From Vitrella brassicaformis (Eukaryota; Sar; Vitrellaceae): a stretch of DNA of 64,000 bases. Below the pieces are notes generated by a model, which ran no database searches, had not been told where the DNA came from, and saw only the letters and a list, made by a program, of their open reading frames with translations. Positions within the stretch are counted from its first letter, which is position 1. Every line of letters starts with the position of its first letter. Of the stretch, positions 34,201 through 43,767 are shown piece after piece. The stretch is from contig CDMY01000266.1 of NCBI GenBank assembly GCA_001179505.1, positions 65,788 to 129,787 of the forward strand. The letters run 5' to 3'. The translations under genes and the position numbers were made by a program.

Positions 34201-35029
34201 TACAGTCTGCTCAGTTCGTCCATCAACACGCTGCGTGACGGCGACCTGCAGCCACTGGACCGCCTGAAGGAGGTGGGAGTCTTCCTGTACTTCACCCACG
34301 CCATCACGATCGTCGACAGGACAGCCGCCGCGATGGCCGTGCCGCCAATACTGCATTATCTTGACGAGCGCGACGACCAATGGAAGGACCTTCCCTTCGC
34401 GTTCAGTGGCTATGTTACCGACAGCGGCTTTCACCAGACCAATGGCAGATATGAGAATGACGACAACGTGACGGATGCGGACCAGCCTGAATGGCACTGC
34501 CAGTGGAGCGTGTTGTTGCCAGACATCAAAGGTCCGAGCCACTCAAGACTCCCACAAATACGCCAACACATTACATTCGCGATGGATATACCCGTATTTG
34601 TCTGTGTGTGCAGGTTTGTCGTTTGTGCTGTATCTGCCGCGCCACGACGACCCCGCTTGCCCCAGCCCCCCGGCGCCCCTCGCGCCCCCGCCCACCGACG
34701 GTCACTCACCAAACGCCCCTCCCACTGCCCAGCACCACCGGCCCACTCACGGCTGGTTCCGCTGCGACGCCACACGGCAGATCGCACTGCGGCCGCTCGC
34801 CATCGACCCCTCTGAGCAAAGTCACCGCAGTGCTGCCAATGGGCAGTCCCGGGCGCTGAGCCGGCCATTTCATGAGGGCCTGCTGAGCTTTGCGTTTGCG
34901 CCTTTGTGGGTGCACACGCCCGACGGTGCGGACTATCGGATCATCTATGCCGGCACATACGCCATCACCGAGGAGGGCGCCTTATTGGAGGTCTCTACTC
35001 AGCCACCCAGCCCGCCCGCTCCCAACTGA
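31270..35029 (+). CDS. Membrane-anchored pepsin-type aspartyl protease with long unrecognised C-terminal region
   Basis: Starts with a signal peptide-like stretch (SLPSLFLLILSW). The A1 protease core has the first catalytic motif VDTGSSYLW, a cysteine-rich insert (KDCRACADVDHDIGCDEC), SDGVLGLGF, the second motif AIVDTGSSLIH, and LLGDVFLKK/WASTFDFG at the end. A membrane helix follows (YILAGVSTLVVLAAIAYFL, about 33310-33370), then a proline-rich linker. A phase 2 intron (33536 to about 33621) then joins, in frame, a further roughly 430 residues in five exons to the TGA at 35027-35029. That tail contains FHELLGEENERL, VYNRRGDRNVPW, GVFLYFTHAITIVDR and FAPLWVHTPDGADYR. I do not recognise it; it is predicted cytosolic. 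One frameshift near 32246 (a base missing after LVLG) breaks the core and looks like an assembly error. Confidence 0.75.
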
Positions 35030-35460
35030 CGGAACAAATGAGCCAGACGGGTGCTTGCGTGAGTTTTCTAGTTTTCCACCAGTGTGTGTCTGTGAGCATG
35101 CAAGGGGTATTTTTGTCGTGGGTGCGTCGTGCCGATGCGCCCACACATACGTACACTTGTAGGCAGACGGACATACGTCTGTGCATAGAATGTGTCCCAC
35201 AAAGGCAGACAGACAGCCAGGGGCCTTTATGGCCTCTATGGGCTTGGTCAGTCACTTTATTGCGTGTCCGCATCTCTGCACGTACGTGTCATGGCTCGTC
35301 CGTGTCATTTATATCCACGTATCCATGCCGTGCAGCTGCAAATGCGTGTGCCGTCTTTCTTTGGTCTGCCTATCTGGTACTAGTACGTCGCCACACGCGT
35401 GCAGGAAACAAAACAGGACGCACGTCAACCTGCTTTGAACGTCCAGACGGCCACGTGATC
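35030..35460. other. Intergenic region
   Basis: No coherent frame. Contains CAGACGGACA-type repeats and ordinary mixed sequence. Confidence 0.5.
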
Positions 35461-36620
35461 GTGTCATTTGTGCAGCTCGCAATTGTATCGTCCAATTTGC
35501 GGGTGGCCAGGAAGCCTTCAAAAACCCCTTGTCCAGAAAATCGAAGCAGGCGGCTTGACGCGAGTCAACGACATGCTGAGACGAGACGGGCCTCTTGTCG
35601 ATCGGCCTGTCCTCATTTCTCGGAAGCCAAGGCTGCATCGCCTTTATGAGCCCACCAATGTCCATGTCACGATTCGCTGGCGTATGCCCCGATGCTCGCG
35701 GCCGACCGGGCGCATCTGGTGTGATGGAGGCGAGTATGGGCTCACGCTGGTGCAGGGACATGACGATTCGCTGGTGGGCCGGGGTAGATAACGCTGGAGG
35801 GGCATGCCGTCATGCTCGCGGCTGACCGCGGCATGGGCGACAAGATTGAAGTCGGCCCCCCTCATCCTGGCCCCCAAACCTACCTCGATGTCGTCACAGG
35901 CGGTTTGGCTTCTGCGAGGACACGTTTGAGAACTGCGAGCAGAATAGCCAGCAATGCATCGGCGGCCTGTGCAAGCGCCCCCAGTTCTACACTCACTAAA
36001 GACCGACAGCCTGGGGACTGCCAGCCCTGCGTCGATGGAGATCTCCCCCGCAAGCCCAGAGACATCGACCGCACCAAGTCGGCAAAACCCAACGACGTTT
36101 GGTACGCCGACTACGGGCCCATGAAGGAGTCGATTCGCCACCACAAGGGCTACCGTGGGCGGGTGCGCCGGTGATTAGCCTGGCCGGTGATGAGCCTGCC
36201 CGGCAGCCCTCCAAGCCTTTCTCGCGTTTTGAGAGTGACGCACCATGAAGTCTCTTGGCTACTCATGTATATGGAGTCATTCCTGGCGCACATCACATTC
36301 CCCACACCGGACGACAACGCTTCCCGAACCCTGTCTGGCTTTCCCTGCAGGCTTCGAGCTATTTGGTGGAGTTTCTGGTGTTGCTAGTGGAGTCTCATTG
36401 CTTGAGAGAGTTTCTCATGTCGCTAGTCGAGCTAGGCGGCCACGTGGCTGCTCGTGGCGAGACACAGGGCGCTCGTGACGATTGTGTCTATGTCCATTGT
36501 GTCTATGTGTCTATCAAGCAAGCGTTGGTGCCCAATGCACTCATGAAAGCTATGGTGATACTGCATGGTTATTGCTGTCTTGATAAGAAGTCTATCGCCG
36601 TGCAAGATCCTCAAGGCCAG
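35461..36620. other. Unassigned block with short internal duplications
   Basis: Protein-like segments appear but strand and frame are ambiguous. On + a frame from 35468 contains RPVLISRKPRLHRLYEP, and another (35812-36174) ends with VWYADYGPMKESIRHHK. On - a frame contains FDFLDKGFLKASWPP. Two short duplications are visible: MLAADR-coding sequence with its flanks at about 35693 and 35812, and an EFL-LVE-like duplication at about 36367-36430. Probably decayed coding sequence; no family recognised. Confidence 0.3.
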
Positions 36621-38115
36621 GTGCAGGCACTCACCTGCCCTGCCTCGACAAGGACGGCGACGACTTCGACCCTCATGGAGAGCACTGCATCTTCGCCATG
36701 ATCGCCAGATGGGAGCACGACGACAATACCCTGGCCGTAAGAGAATACGCCAACACACTCATTCATCAACAGTCATTTGCCGCGCATGCGTGTGTGTGTG
36801 GTTGTGTGTATACCTGCTGGCCGATGGTCACCCCTGACGACATCCCTGGCGTCAAGCCAGACGATGACATCACCGGTGAGAACCCCGTGAGCTGCCTCAA
36901 GTGCGAAAAAGTGATGCATGGCAGCATCATCAGCTCCGAAGAGAAAAACGGGCTCAACGTAAGCACATAGTCAGATACAGGTATGCTGCAAAACTCACCC
37001 TTTTTCTGCAGGCCTACATCAAGTGTCCCAAGAACTGCCCCATTGGCGATGACAAGGACAACGACAAGGCGTTGCCCGTCCTGATTCTGCACATGCTGGC
37101 CGTGGCCGCTGCGTACATGTATCGCACCAGGGTCGCCAGCGGCACTGTGTACGATATCGAGCAAGGTACCACATATGCACAAACACACACATGCACGCAC
37201 ACCCACACCTCTCACACAGCGACGCCTCTCTTTCTGTGTAATTCTCTGTGTGCAAACTTTCCTAGCCCATACTTTTCAAAGGTCAAGAGAGATTTCAGCG
37301 ATATTATCGATGCAAACAAGCCCTTTTTCTCACGTGAGCGAACACATGAGGAAGAGCCAGGTGTCACTCTCTGGCGGGTTTGTGTATGGTGTGCCTTTAT
37401 GTTGGGGTGTGCGTGTCGTGCAGTCCGTCGGAGGGGCAGCATCCCGCATTTTCTGTCAGATGCCACACGATATGCGGATGGATGCCCGACCGCTTCATCG
37501 AAGGCGAACTGTCTTGGACGTGGATTCACATTGACACCCACTACGCCTTCATGCATGTGCTCCACGCTCGCCTTCACTCACACGTCGACACTTCACAAGA
37601 ATCACACTCCTTATTTTCGATTGGTGCGTTGCACAGGCGGTGTACATCACCAGGGATGTGAAGTTGCCCAAGGGCAATTTCGCCGTCATCCACGTAAGCC
37701 GCCCCCTAGACATCTACTTCAAGATGCGCGACTATTCCAAATACGACTTCATGCGCATCCTGACCATCGCCCACGACGGCTACGCCATCCACCCGAGCGG
37801 CTGCGCCATCCGCAACATCAGCCGCAAGCCCTCAATGGTGCTAGCCCCTTTCGGCCACAAGCTGCCCTTCGATTTCAACCCCCATCTGATTCGGCCGGCC
37901 GTCATCAACTTGGACCGCACCGCCTCGCGCTTCTTCGATCCTCTGCCCCTCACAGAGCGTCACCTTACCTAGGACATCGTCGGCGACCACTTCCCTCTAG
38001 TGCTCACCAACTTGTTTGTGCAGAGAGGGGAGGGATGTCCGCTCAGGGCGATGATCACTGATCATCACGATCGAGGTGGGTGTAGGAATAGGTGCATGTT
38101 GAATGGCACTGCGGT
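36621..38115 (+). pseudogene. Unknown multi-exon gene part 1, interrupted by an in-frame TAG
   Basis: Exons look real: about 36640-36731 (CLDKDGDDFDPHGEHC), about 36820-36960 (CLKCEKVMHGSI), then 37012-37165 joined in phase 0, giving C-x2-C followed by KCPKNC and a hydrophobic segment (ALPVLILHMLAVAAAYMY) that could span a membrane. A later exon beginning near 37637 (VYITRDVKLPKGN) runs to a TAG at 37970-37972. The same frame continues 47 more codons with good composition (DIVGDHFPLVLTNLF) to a GTAAGA donor at 38116, which joins in phase 0 to the next entry. The TAG is therefore a likely nonsense mutation or sequence error. Function unknown. Confidence 0.4.
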
Positions 38116-38190
38116 AAGAATAATCGCCACGCTCCAGGCTTGTTTTGCAAGGCGCGTGTTACAATACGTGTTACAATGAGCGTGTTGCAG

Positions 38191-39347
38191 GCCTCCCTCC
38201 TGACTGCCAATTATACCAACGATCAGTCGTTCGAGTCCTCACTTTCGTTGGGCAGGGAGGTGTATTCCCGTCAAAAGGAGTTCGCCAAGGAAGGGGACCA
38301 GCTAACCAGTGTGAAGATTCCAGCTTCAATGTCCGATGACGAGATAACTGACTGCATTGCAGTGGTGATTCCCCCGATTGCCCCTTTCAGCCCTTCTCAT
38401 TCCTTCTGTCTCTTTACTTTGCGTGACGCGGCCCGGGCGGTCAACAACATAAGACAGCTCTTCTCTTCGCCTCAGCCGGACAACGACCCGGGTATCACCG
38501 GAGCGAGTCAGATGGATGCCTTCTATGAGACCGCCAACGACGAAGGCAAGGACTTGACACTCCCTGTTATTGACATAGTATGGGAGGACATCAAGGAGAT
38601 GGTGGCCGAAAACGCACCGCTGTCGTCTATCGTCACCCTCCTGACAGCCTCCTGATGACGCTCCCAGGCTTCGGTCTTAAGTTGTCGTTCATGGTGGTGC
38701 AGGTCAGTCGATCTGGGTTACTAATTAGAGGCAATTTATCGGTGTCCTTTCCTGCTGTCTTTTTCTGCTTAGTTATTCCTATACTGTCTCGCCTATTTGA
38801 AACCTTCGAAGAGGATGAGCTATGTCCCAACCCTCCCTCCTCCGCCCCATAAGGTGAAACAAAGAAATCCCCTTCCCCCCAGCCGCATATAGATACACAG
38901 AACACATAGAGACACATCTATTTTTCAGGAATCTCGCCGAATGTGATGTACAAGCCTGGCGCCATATCCTTTACGTCCTTGGTGTATTTAGCGACCGGCC
39001 CGAGGACCAGCGCTTTAAAGAATGTTGACACAGTCATACAGCGAGTGAGCCCAAATGCACTGCTTGCGTTCGTGTGTGGTATACACGTACATATCGGTCA
39101 CATCGATATTCTTTCTGCCTGGTTTCCCCACATTGGTCAGATTCTCAAGCAACCTGGCACCCAACAGGCACAGAAGGCGTTGAGGAAGAAGGAGCGGCGT
39201 GAGGGGTCAAGAGACGAAGCAGCCAAAGAGGTAAAAAGACGCAGAAAGCCGAAGATCGTCACATCTCTCTCACTACTTCGTCTGTGTCTCTGTGTCGGTG
39301 TGTGTGTATCTGCATCTCAACGTGTCTGCGTCTGTGTTCTTGCGTAG
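38191..39347 (+). pseudogene. Unknown multi-exon gene part 2
   Basis: The exon at 38191-38655 starts right after a TTGCAG acceptor and continues the frame of the preceding block (ASLLTANYTNDQS, CLFTLRDAARAVNN, DIVWEDIKEMVAEN). Near 38635 the frame seems to shift into one containing TLPGFGLKLSFMVVQ before a GTCAGT donor. A last exon (about 38931-39347) contains YKPGAISFTSLVYLATG and a Lys/Arg-rich tail. Composition is that of a soluble folded protein. No family recognised. Frame breaks make it a probable pseudogene. Confidence 0.4.
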
Positions 39348-39516
39348 GTCTCTGCACCTGATAGGATGGCTTGAGCCATCAGCGAGCCGAACGACAGCCG
39401 TCATGCATTCTGTAGGCTGATGCAGTCTCAGCAGCGCGGGTGTGATATAAATGAGCGAAGGAAGTCTGTGAGTAGACGGTCTAAAGTTGCCCCCAGCCAC
39501 TAACAGCCACCTCTGG

Positions 39517-39542
39517 CGTTAGAAATAGACATCCACCGTAGC
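39517..39542 (+). repeat. Dispersed motif, copy 2
   Basis: AAATAGACATCCAC followed by CGTAGC, with CGTTA upstream, nearly identical to 4359-4384. It lies about 170 bases past the last exon-like frame of the unassigned block. Confidence 0.5.
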
Positions 39543-39730
39543 GACACATTAGCATGTGAAGAGGTGTAGATTCATATTTGCAGTGGTTAATTTCATGCTT
39601 CTGGCGGACAAGACTCATTGAATTCAATCAACACACGCATTTCTGCACAGATGGTTCACCGATAAATATACACAAACACGCACACGCAAGCACACTCAAT
39701 GAGTTCTCTCCCTCCCTCCCTCTCTGTCAA

Positions 39731-40225
39731 CTACTGCTGGACCCACAAAGCCATCAGGACAGTGGCCACCCCAAGGGCCAGCCACCCGCCCCTCTCGTAG
39801 GCATTGGACGCCCAATTGGTGTTGAAGCCGCTCTTGACCCCCTCTGTCACGGGGGAGTATTTGGACGAGCCCCCAGTGTCGTCCTCTAGCTGCCGGGCCG
39901 TCGTGATAGCTATGGGACCCGCATTCTCCCGCTCGGCCTCATTGGGCGTCACAAAGGGATGAAGGGCGATGGTGTCGTGAGCCCACTGACACAAAGACTG
40001 ATGGATGGATGACATGCAGACAGACAGACAGACAGACAGACAGACAGGCGCCAAGGAGAGATGCATTGTATAGGTGTGTGTGTGTGTGTGTGCGTGTATG
40101 CGTGTGTTTTTACCTGTAGTTCTGTGAACATGTTGAAGTCCTCCTCTGATTTGGTCGCCTGCTTGACTAAGGAAGAGTCCAAAATGGCCCGATGCTGACA
40201 CACACACACACACAGACACACACAC

Positions 40226-40277
<52 letters not shown>

Positions 40278-41165
40278 CAGCGCATTGTCCACTGTGTTCC
40301 ACCGCCCCACCGCCCCATTCACCGACCATTTGGGCGGCTTTGTCACCGAAGGCCTCGCAGGCACCCCACATGAGATAGCACGAGCTCTCGTCGATGTTCA
40401 ACCGACCAATCACCTTTGCACCCACATACACACACACAGATTGATTGATGCATTCATGTGAGTGAGTGCAGACGAAGAATCTATGCAACTTACTCACCTG
40501 CACGTTGGAATCATCTTCCAGCGGCACGAAGGCCACGTACTTCTTCCAGTCGGGCTTGCATCCGAAGCAGATCATGCCTGCGGCGTACTCGGGCACCCGG
40601 CTGTAGCATGGCGCGTAGAAGGCGGGGTCGAGGACGTCAGTGATGCGCTCGACGGCCACGTCAAACTGCTTCTGGTGGTCGGGCGAGGAGGCGCTGTACT
40701 GCGCAGACGACTTGACCTGACACAAGCATGACAACACAAGACAACACAAGAAACAGACGAGGGCCATCTTTCCATCCATCCATGTATTGTATTGTATTGT
40801 ATCGTGTGTCGGCCTTGCCTGCATAACGGACGCCTTCTAGCTGGCGAGTCGTCTTATCTTGGAGTCGAGTATCGACCGCCAGAAGTGGTAGTACTTGAGC
40901 TGTTCACTCTCCAGCGTCTACACACAACCGGATGGATGGATGGGCGCGCAGATGATAGATCTGTGTCTGTACCTGGTGGCAGCAGGAGGAGAGTTCATTG
41001 TACTGTGGGCAGAGCTGCAGGTTGGTCTCTATCTGCGGGATGTCGTCGTACGTCTGGATGTCCTTCTTGCCGTACCAATGCGGCTGGAACAGGGGATTCC
41101 GGCACGCATCCTCCAGACCCGCCACACGCTCCCACAAACAACACCAGCCCACCAGCACAAGAGGA
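39731..41165 (-). pseudogene. Left tandem copy of secreted cysteine-containing protein gene (inactivated)
   Basis: Exons match the right-hand copy (42241-43504) almost base for base, about 2331 bases apart. They are DACRNPLFQPHWYGKKD (first exon), an exon from about 40919 downward (KYYHFWRSILDSK), VKSSAQYSASSPDHQKQF, VIGRLNIDESSCYL, HRAILDSSLVKQ, and a last exon 39985-39731 ending in a hydrophobic tail (GGWLALGVATVLMALW) that could be a GPI signal or membrane anchor. Two lesions are seen. Homology to the right copy stops at about 41165, before its ATG and signal-peptide start. TAG at 40837-40839 replaces TAC of the other copy. The C-terminal end, lost in the gap for the right copy, is preserved here. 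Confidence 0.65.
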
Positions 41166-41940
41166 TCTGTCGCGTGGGTGCCTTCCCCCTTGCACGTCTA
41201 AGCTCGCAGGGTTTGGAACCCTGCGACCTGTGGGCCGGGGAGGTTATTTCCCATTGCAATTAAGTGCCCATGAAGGCTGCTGCCGTGCTCACCTGGACAG
41301 TAATGACGCGTGGGGTTTGCGAACTGGGTGAATGCAGGTGTGCAGCAGTGGGCGGCAGACGCACCCAGACATTCACACACACGGAGTTCGACGAGTGTCC
41401 GTCGCAGGAGGCTGGGAGGCCGGGGAATGACTGTTGGTGTGATGGGCTGTGTGTGTGCGGCGGTTGGGCGGCTGGCCTTGCGTGTGTGAGAAGTGGGTAT
41501 GCGGCAGGGGGGGTATCGATGGGGTGAGTGCGGTGAAGTGGTGAGAGGTGCAATTTGGTGGAAAGGACGAATAGCGAGGCGGTGTTGGTTGGCAGTCAGA
41601 ACATCTTGTAGTAAAGGTATACAGTCAATACTCGTCCTTCCACGGCACCACTAAGTTAGGAAAAAACTCATGGACACAGAGAGAGAGGGAGAGACAACCG
41701 ATGAGTGCAGCGGTGAGTGGGGGTGCAAGGGGGTGTCCATGCGATACACACACACACAGAGAACACACACAGACATGCTCAGGCTCGGCCCTTCGGGCCT
41801 CGCCTTCGCAGCAACGGCACACAGACACACACACTTATACACAGACGAGGCAGGTTTCGCTCGGCTCGGCCCTTCGGGCCTCGCCTTCGCATGGACGACA
41901 TACACTCAGAGAGAAAGTGTGTGAGTGTGTGTGTGTGTGT
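41166..41940. other. Spacer between tandem copies, with hairpins
   Basis: Non-homologous to either gene copy at its left edge. Holds a perfect 9-base-pair inverted repeat, CGCAGGGTT / AACCCTGCG with a 3-base loop, near 41206-41226, and two copies of a 28-base GC-hairpin repeat further right. No convincing gene; open frames differ by strand and are Cys/Pro- or His-rich by composition. Confidence 0.45.
41783..41891. repeat. Two copies of a 28-base GC-hairpin repeat
   Basis: Copies at 41783-41810 and 41864-41891 are identical and contain the palindrome GGCCCTTCGGGCC followed by TCGCCTTCGCA. They lie just left of an assembly gap, so more copies may be hidden there. Confidence 0.75.
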
Positions 41941-42240
41941 NNNNNNNNNNNNNNNNNNNNNNNNNNNNNNNNNNNNNNNNNNNNNNNNNNNNNNNNNNNN
42001 NNNNNNNNNNNNNNNNNNNNNNNNNNNNNNNNNNNNNNNNNNNNNNNNNNNNNNNNNNNNNNNNNNNNNNNNNNNNNNNNNNNNNNNNNNNNNNNNNNNN
42101 NNNNNNNNNNNNNNNNNNNNNNNNNNNNNNNNNNNNNNNNNNNNNNNNNNNNNNNNNNNNNNNNNNNNNNNNNNNNNNNNNNNNNNNNNNNNNNNNNNNN
42201 NNNNNNNNNNNNNNNNNNNNNNNNNNNNNNNNNNNNNNNN
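41941..42240. other. Assembly gap (300 N)
   Basis: Exactly 300 unknown bases. It removes the last part of the right tandem copy, including its C-terminal anchor. Confidence 0.98.
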
Positions 42241-43504
42241 ATTTGGATGAGCCCCCAGTGTCGGCCTCTAGCTGCCGGGCCGTCGTGATAGCTATAGGAC
42301 CCGCATTCTCCCGCTCGGCCTCATTGGGCGTCACAAAGGGATGAAGGGCGATGGTGTCGTGAGCCCACTGACACAAAGACTGATGGATGGATGACACCCA
42401 GACAGACGGACAGGCGCCAAGGAGAGATGCATTGTATAGGGGTGTGTGTGTGTGTGTGTGCGTGTACTTTTACCTGTAGTTCTGTGAACATATTGAAGTC
42501 CTCCTCTGATTTGGTCGCCTGCTTGACTAAGGAAGAGTCCAAAATGGCCCGATGCTGACACACACACACACACACACAGACAGACAGACAAACAGACAGA
42601 CCGACAGCAGCGCATTGTCCATTGTGTCCCACCGCCCCACCCACCGTCCCATTTACCGACCATTTGGGCGGCTTTGTCACCGAAGGCCTCGCAGGCACCC
42701 CACATGAGATAGCACGAGCTCTCGTCGATGTTCAACCGACCAATCACCTTGGAATGGGAACCATATACACACACAGATTGATTGGTGCACTCATGTGGGT
42801 GAGTGCAGACGAAGATGCAATTCACCTGCACGTTTGGGTCATCTTCCAGCGGCACGAAGGCCACGTATTTCTTCCAGTCGGGCTTGCACCCGAAGCAGAT
42901 CATGCCTGCGGCGTACTCGAGCACCCGGCTGTAGCATGGCGCGTAGAAGGCGGGGTCGAGGACGTCAGTGATGCGCTCGACGGCCACGTCAAACTGCTTC
43001 TGGTGGTCGGGCGAGGAGGCGCTGTACTGCGCAGACGACTTGACCTGACACAAGCATGACAACACAAAACAGCACAAGAAACAGACGAGGGCCATCTTTC
43101 CATCTCCCCATCCATCCATGGATTGTATCGTATTGTGTGTCGGCCTTGCCTGCATAACGGACGCCTTGTAGCTGGCGAGTCGTCTTATCTTGGAGTCGAG
43201 TATCGACCGCCAGAAGTGGTAGTACTTGAGCTGTTCACTCTCCAGCGTCTACACACAACCGGATGGATGGATGGGCGCGCAGATGATAGATCTGTGTCTG
43301 TACCTGGTGGCAGCAGGAGGAGAGTTCATTGTACTGTGGGCAGAGCTGCAGGTTGGTCTCTATCTGCGGGATGTCGTTGTACGTCTGGATGTCCTTCTTG
43401 CCGTACCAATGCGGCTGGAACAGAGGATTCCGGCACGCATCCTCCAGACCCGCCACACGCTCCCACAAACCACACCAGCCCACCAGCACAAGCCACGATA
43501 TCAT
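42241..43504 (-). CDS. Right tandem copy: secreted cysteine-containing protein (3' end in gap)
   Basis: Starts at ATG 43504-43502 with a signal peptide-like stretch (MISWLVLVGWCGLWERVAG), then GLEDACRNPLF, CPQYNELSSCCHQ, an exon whose TAC codon (43168-43170) is the stop in the left copy, then CYSRVLEYAAGMICFGCKPDW, NIDESSCYLMWGACEAFGD, FNMFTELQ and the start of the last exon (IALHPFVTPNEAERENAG) running into the gap. About ten cysteines suggest an extracellular, disulphide-bonded protein, probably anchored at the C-terminus as in the left copy. The intron after SVMQ begins with GC. I do not recognise a family. Confidence 0.65.
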
Positions 43505-43767
43505 GATTATTGCTGCCGAAGAGCCAGATTGGTTTGTAAACGGAATGAACGACTGCAAAATGGCGTGCTTCTGTCCAATTGCTTCTGTCCGTCTCTGACT
43601 CGCGGCCTGACTATCAGACTGTTGGCCGCATCCGTATAAGGTACATAAACAACACGTACACCTGTGGAGAGATGCGGGCAATGAACCATGCAAACATTCC
43701 CATGACTCGTTCATGAATCATCATGATGTGCACAAACAGGACGCCATCAACCCAGTCTGTCGATCGC

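Noticed and set aside
35309-36144. Minus-strand gene opposite the second orphan block
   Set aside because: Two overlapping minus frames look partly protein-like but lack splice-compatible continuation; left as an ambiguity in the block entry.
41199-41260. Possible tRNA or structured RNA around the 9-bp hairpin
   Set aside because: A single perfect stem without cloverleaf arms, TPsiC loop or A/B boxes; better described as an inverted repeat.
41264-41527. Cys-rich plus-strand open frame between tandem copies
   Set aside because: Only 87 codons, no homologue signal, and the cysteines come from TGTGTG-type repeats.
41701-42397. Open frames crossing the N gaps
   Set aside because: They consist of unknown residues and only reflect the gap length chosen by the assembler.
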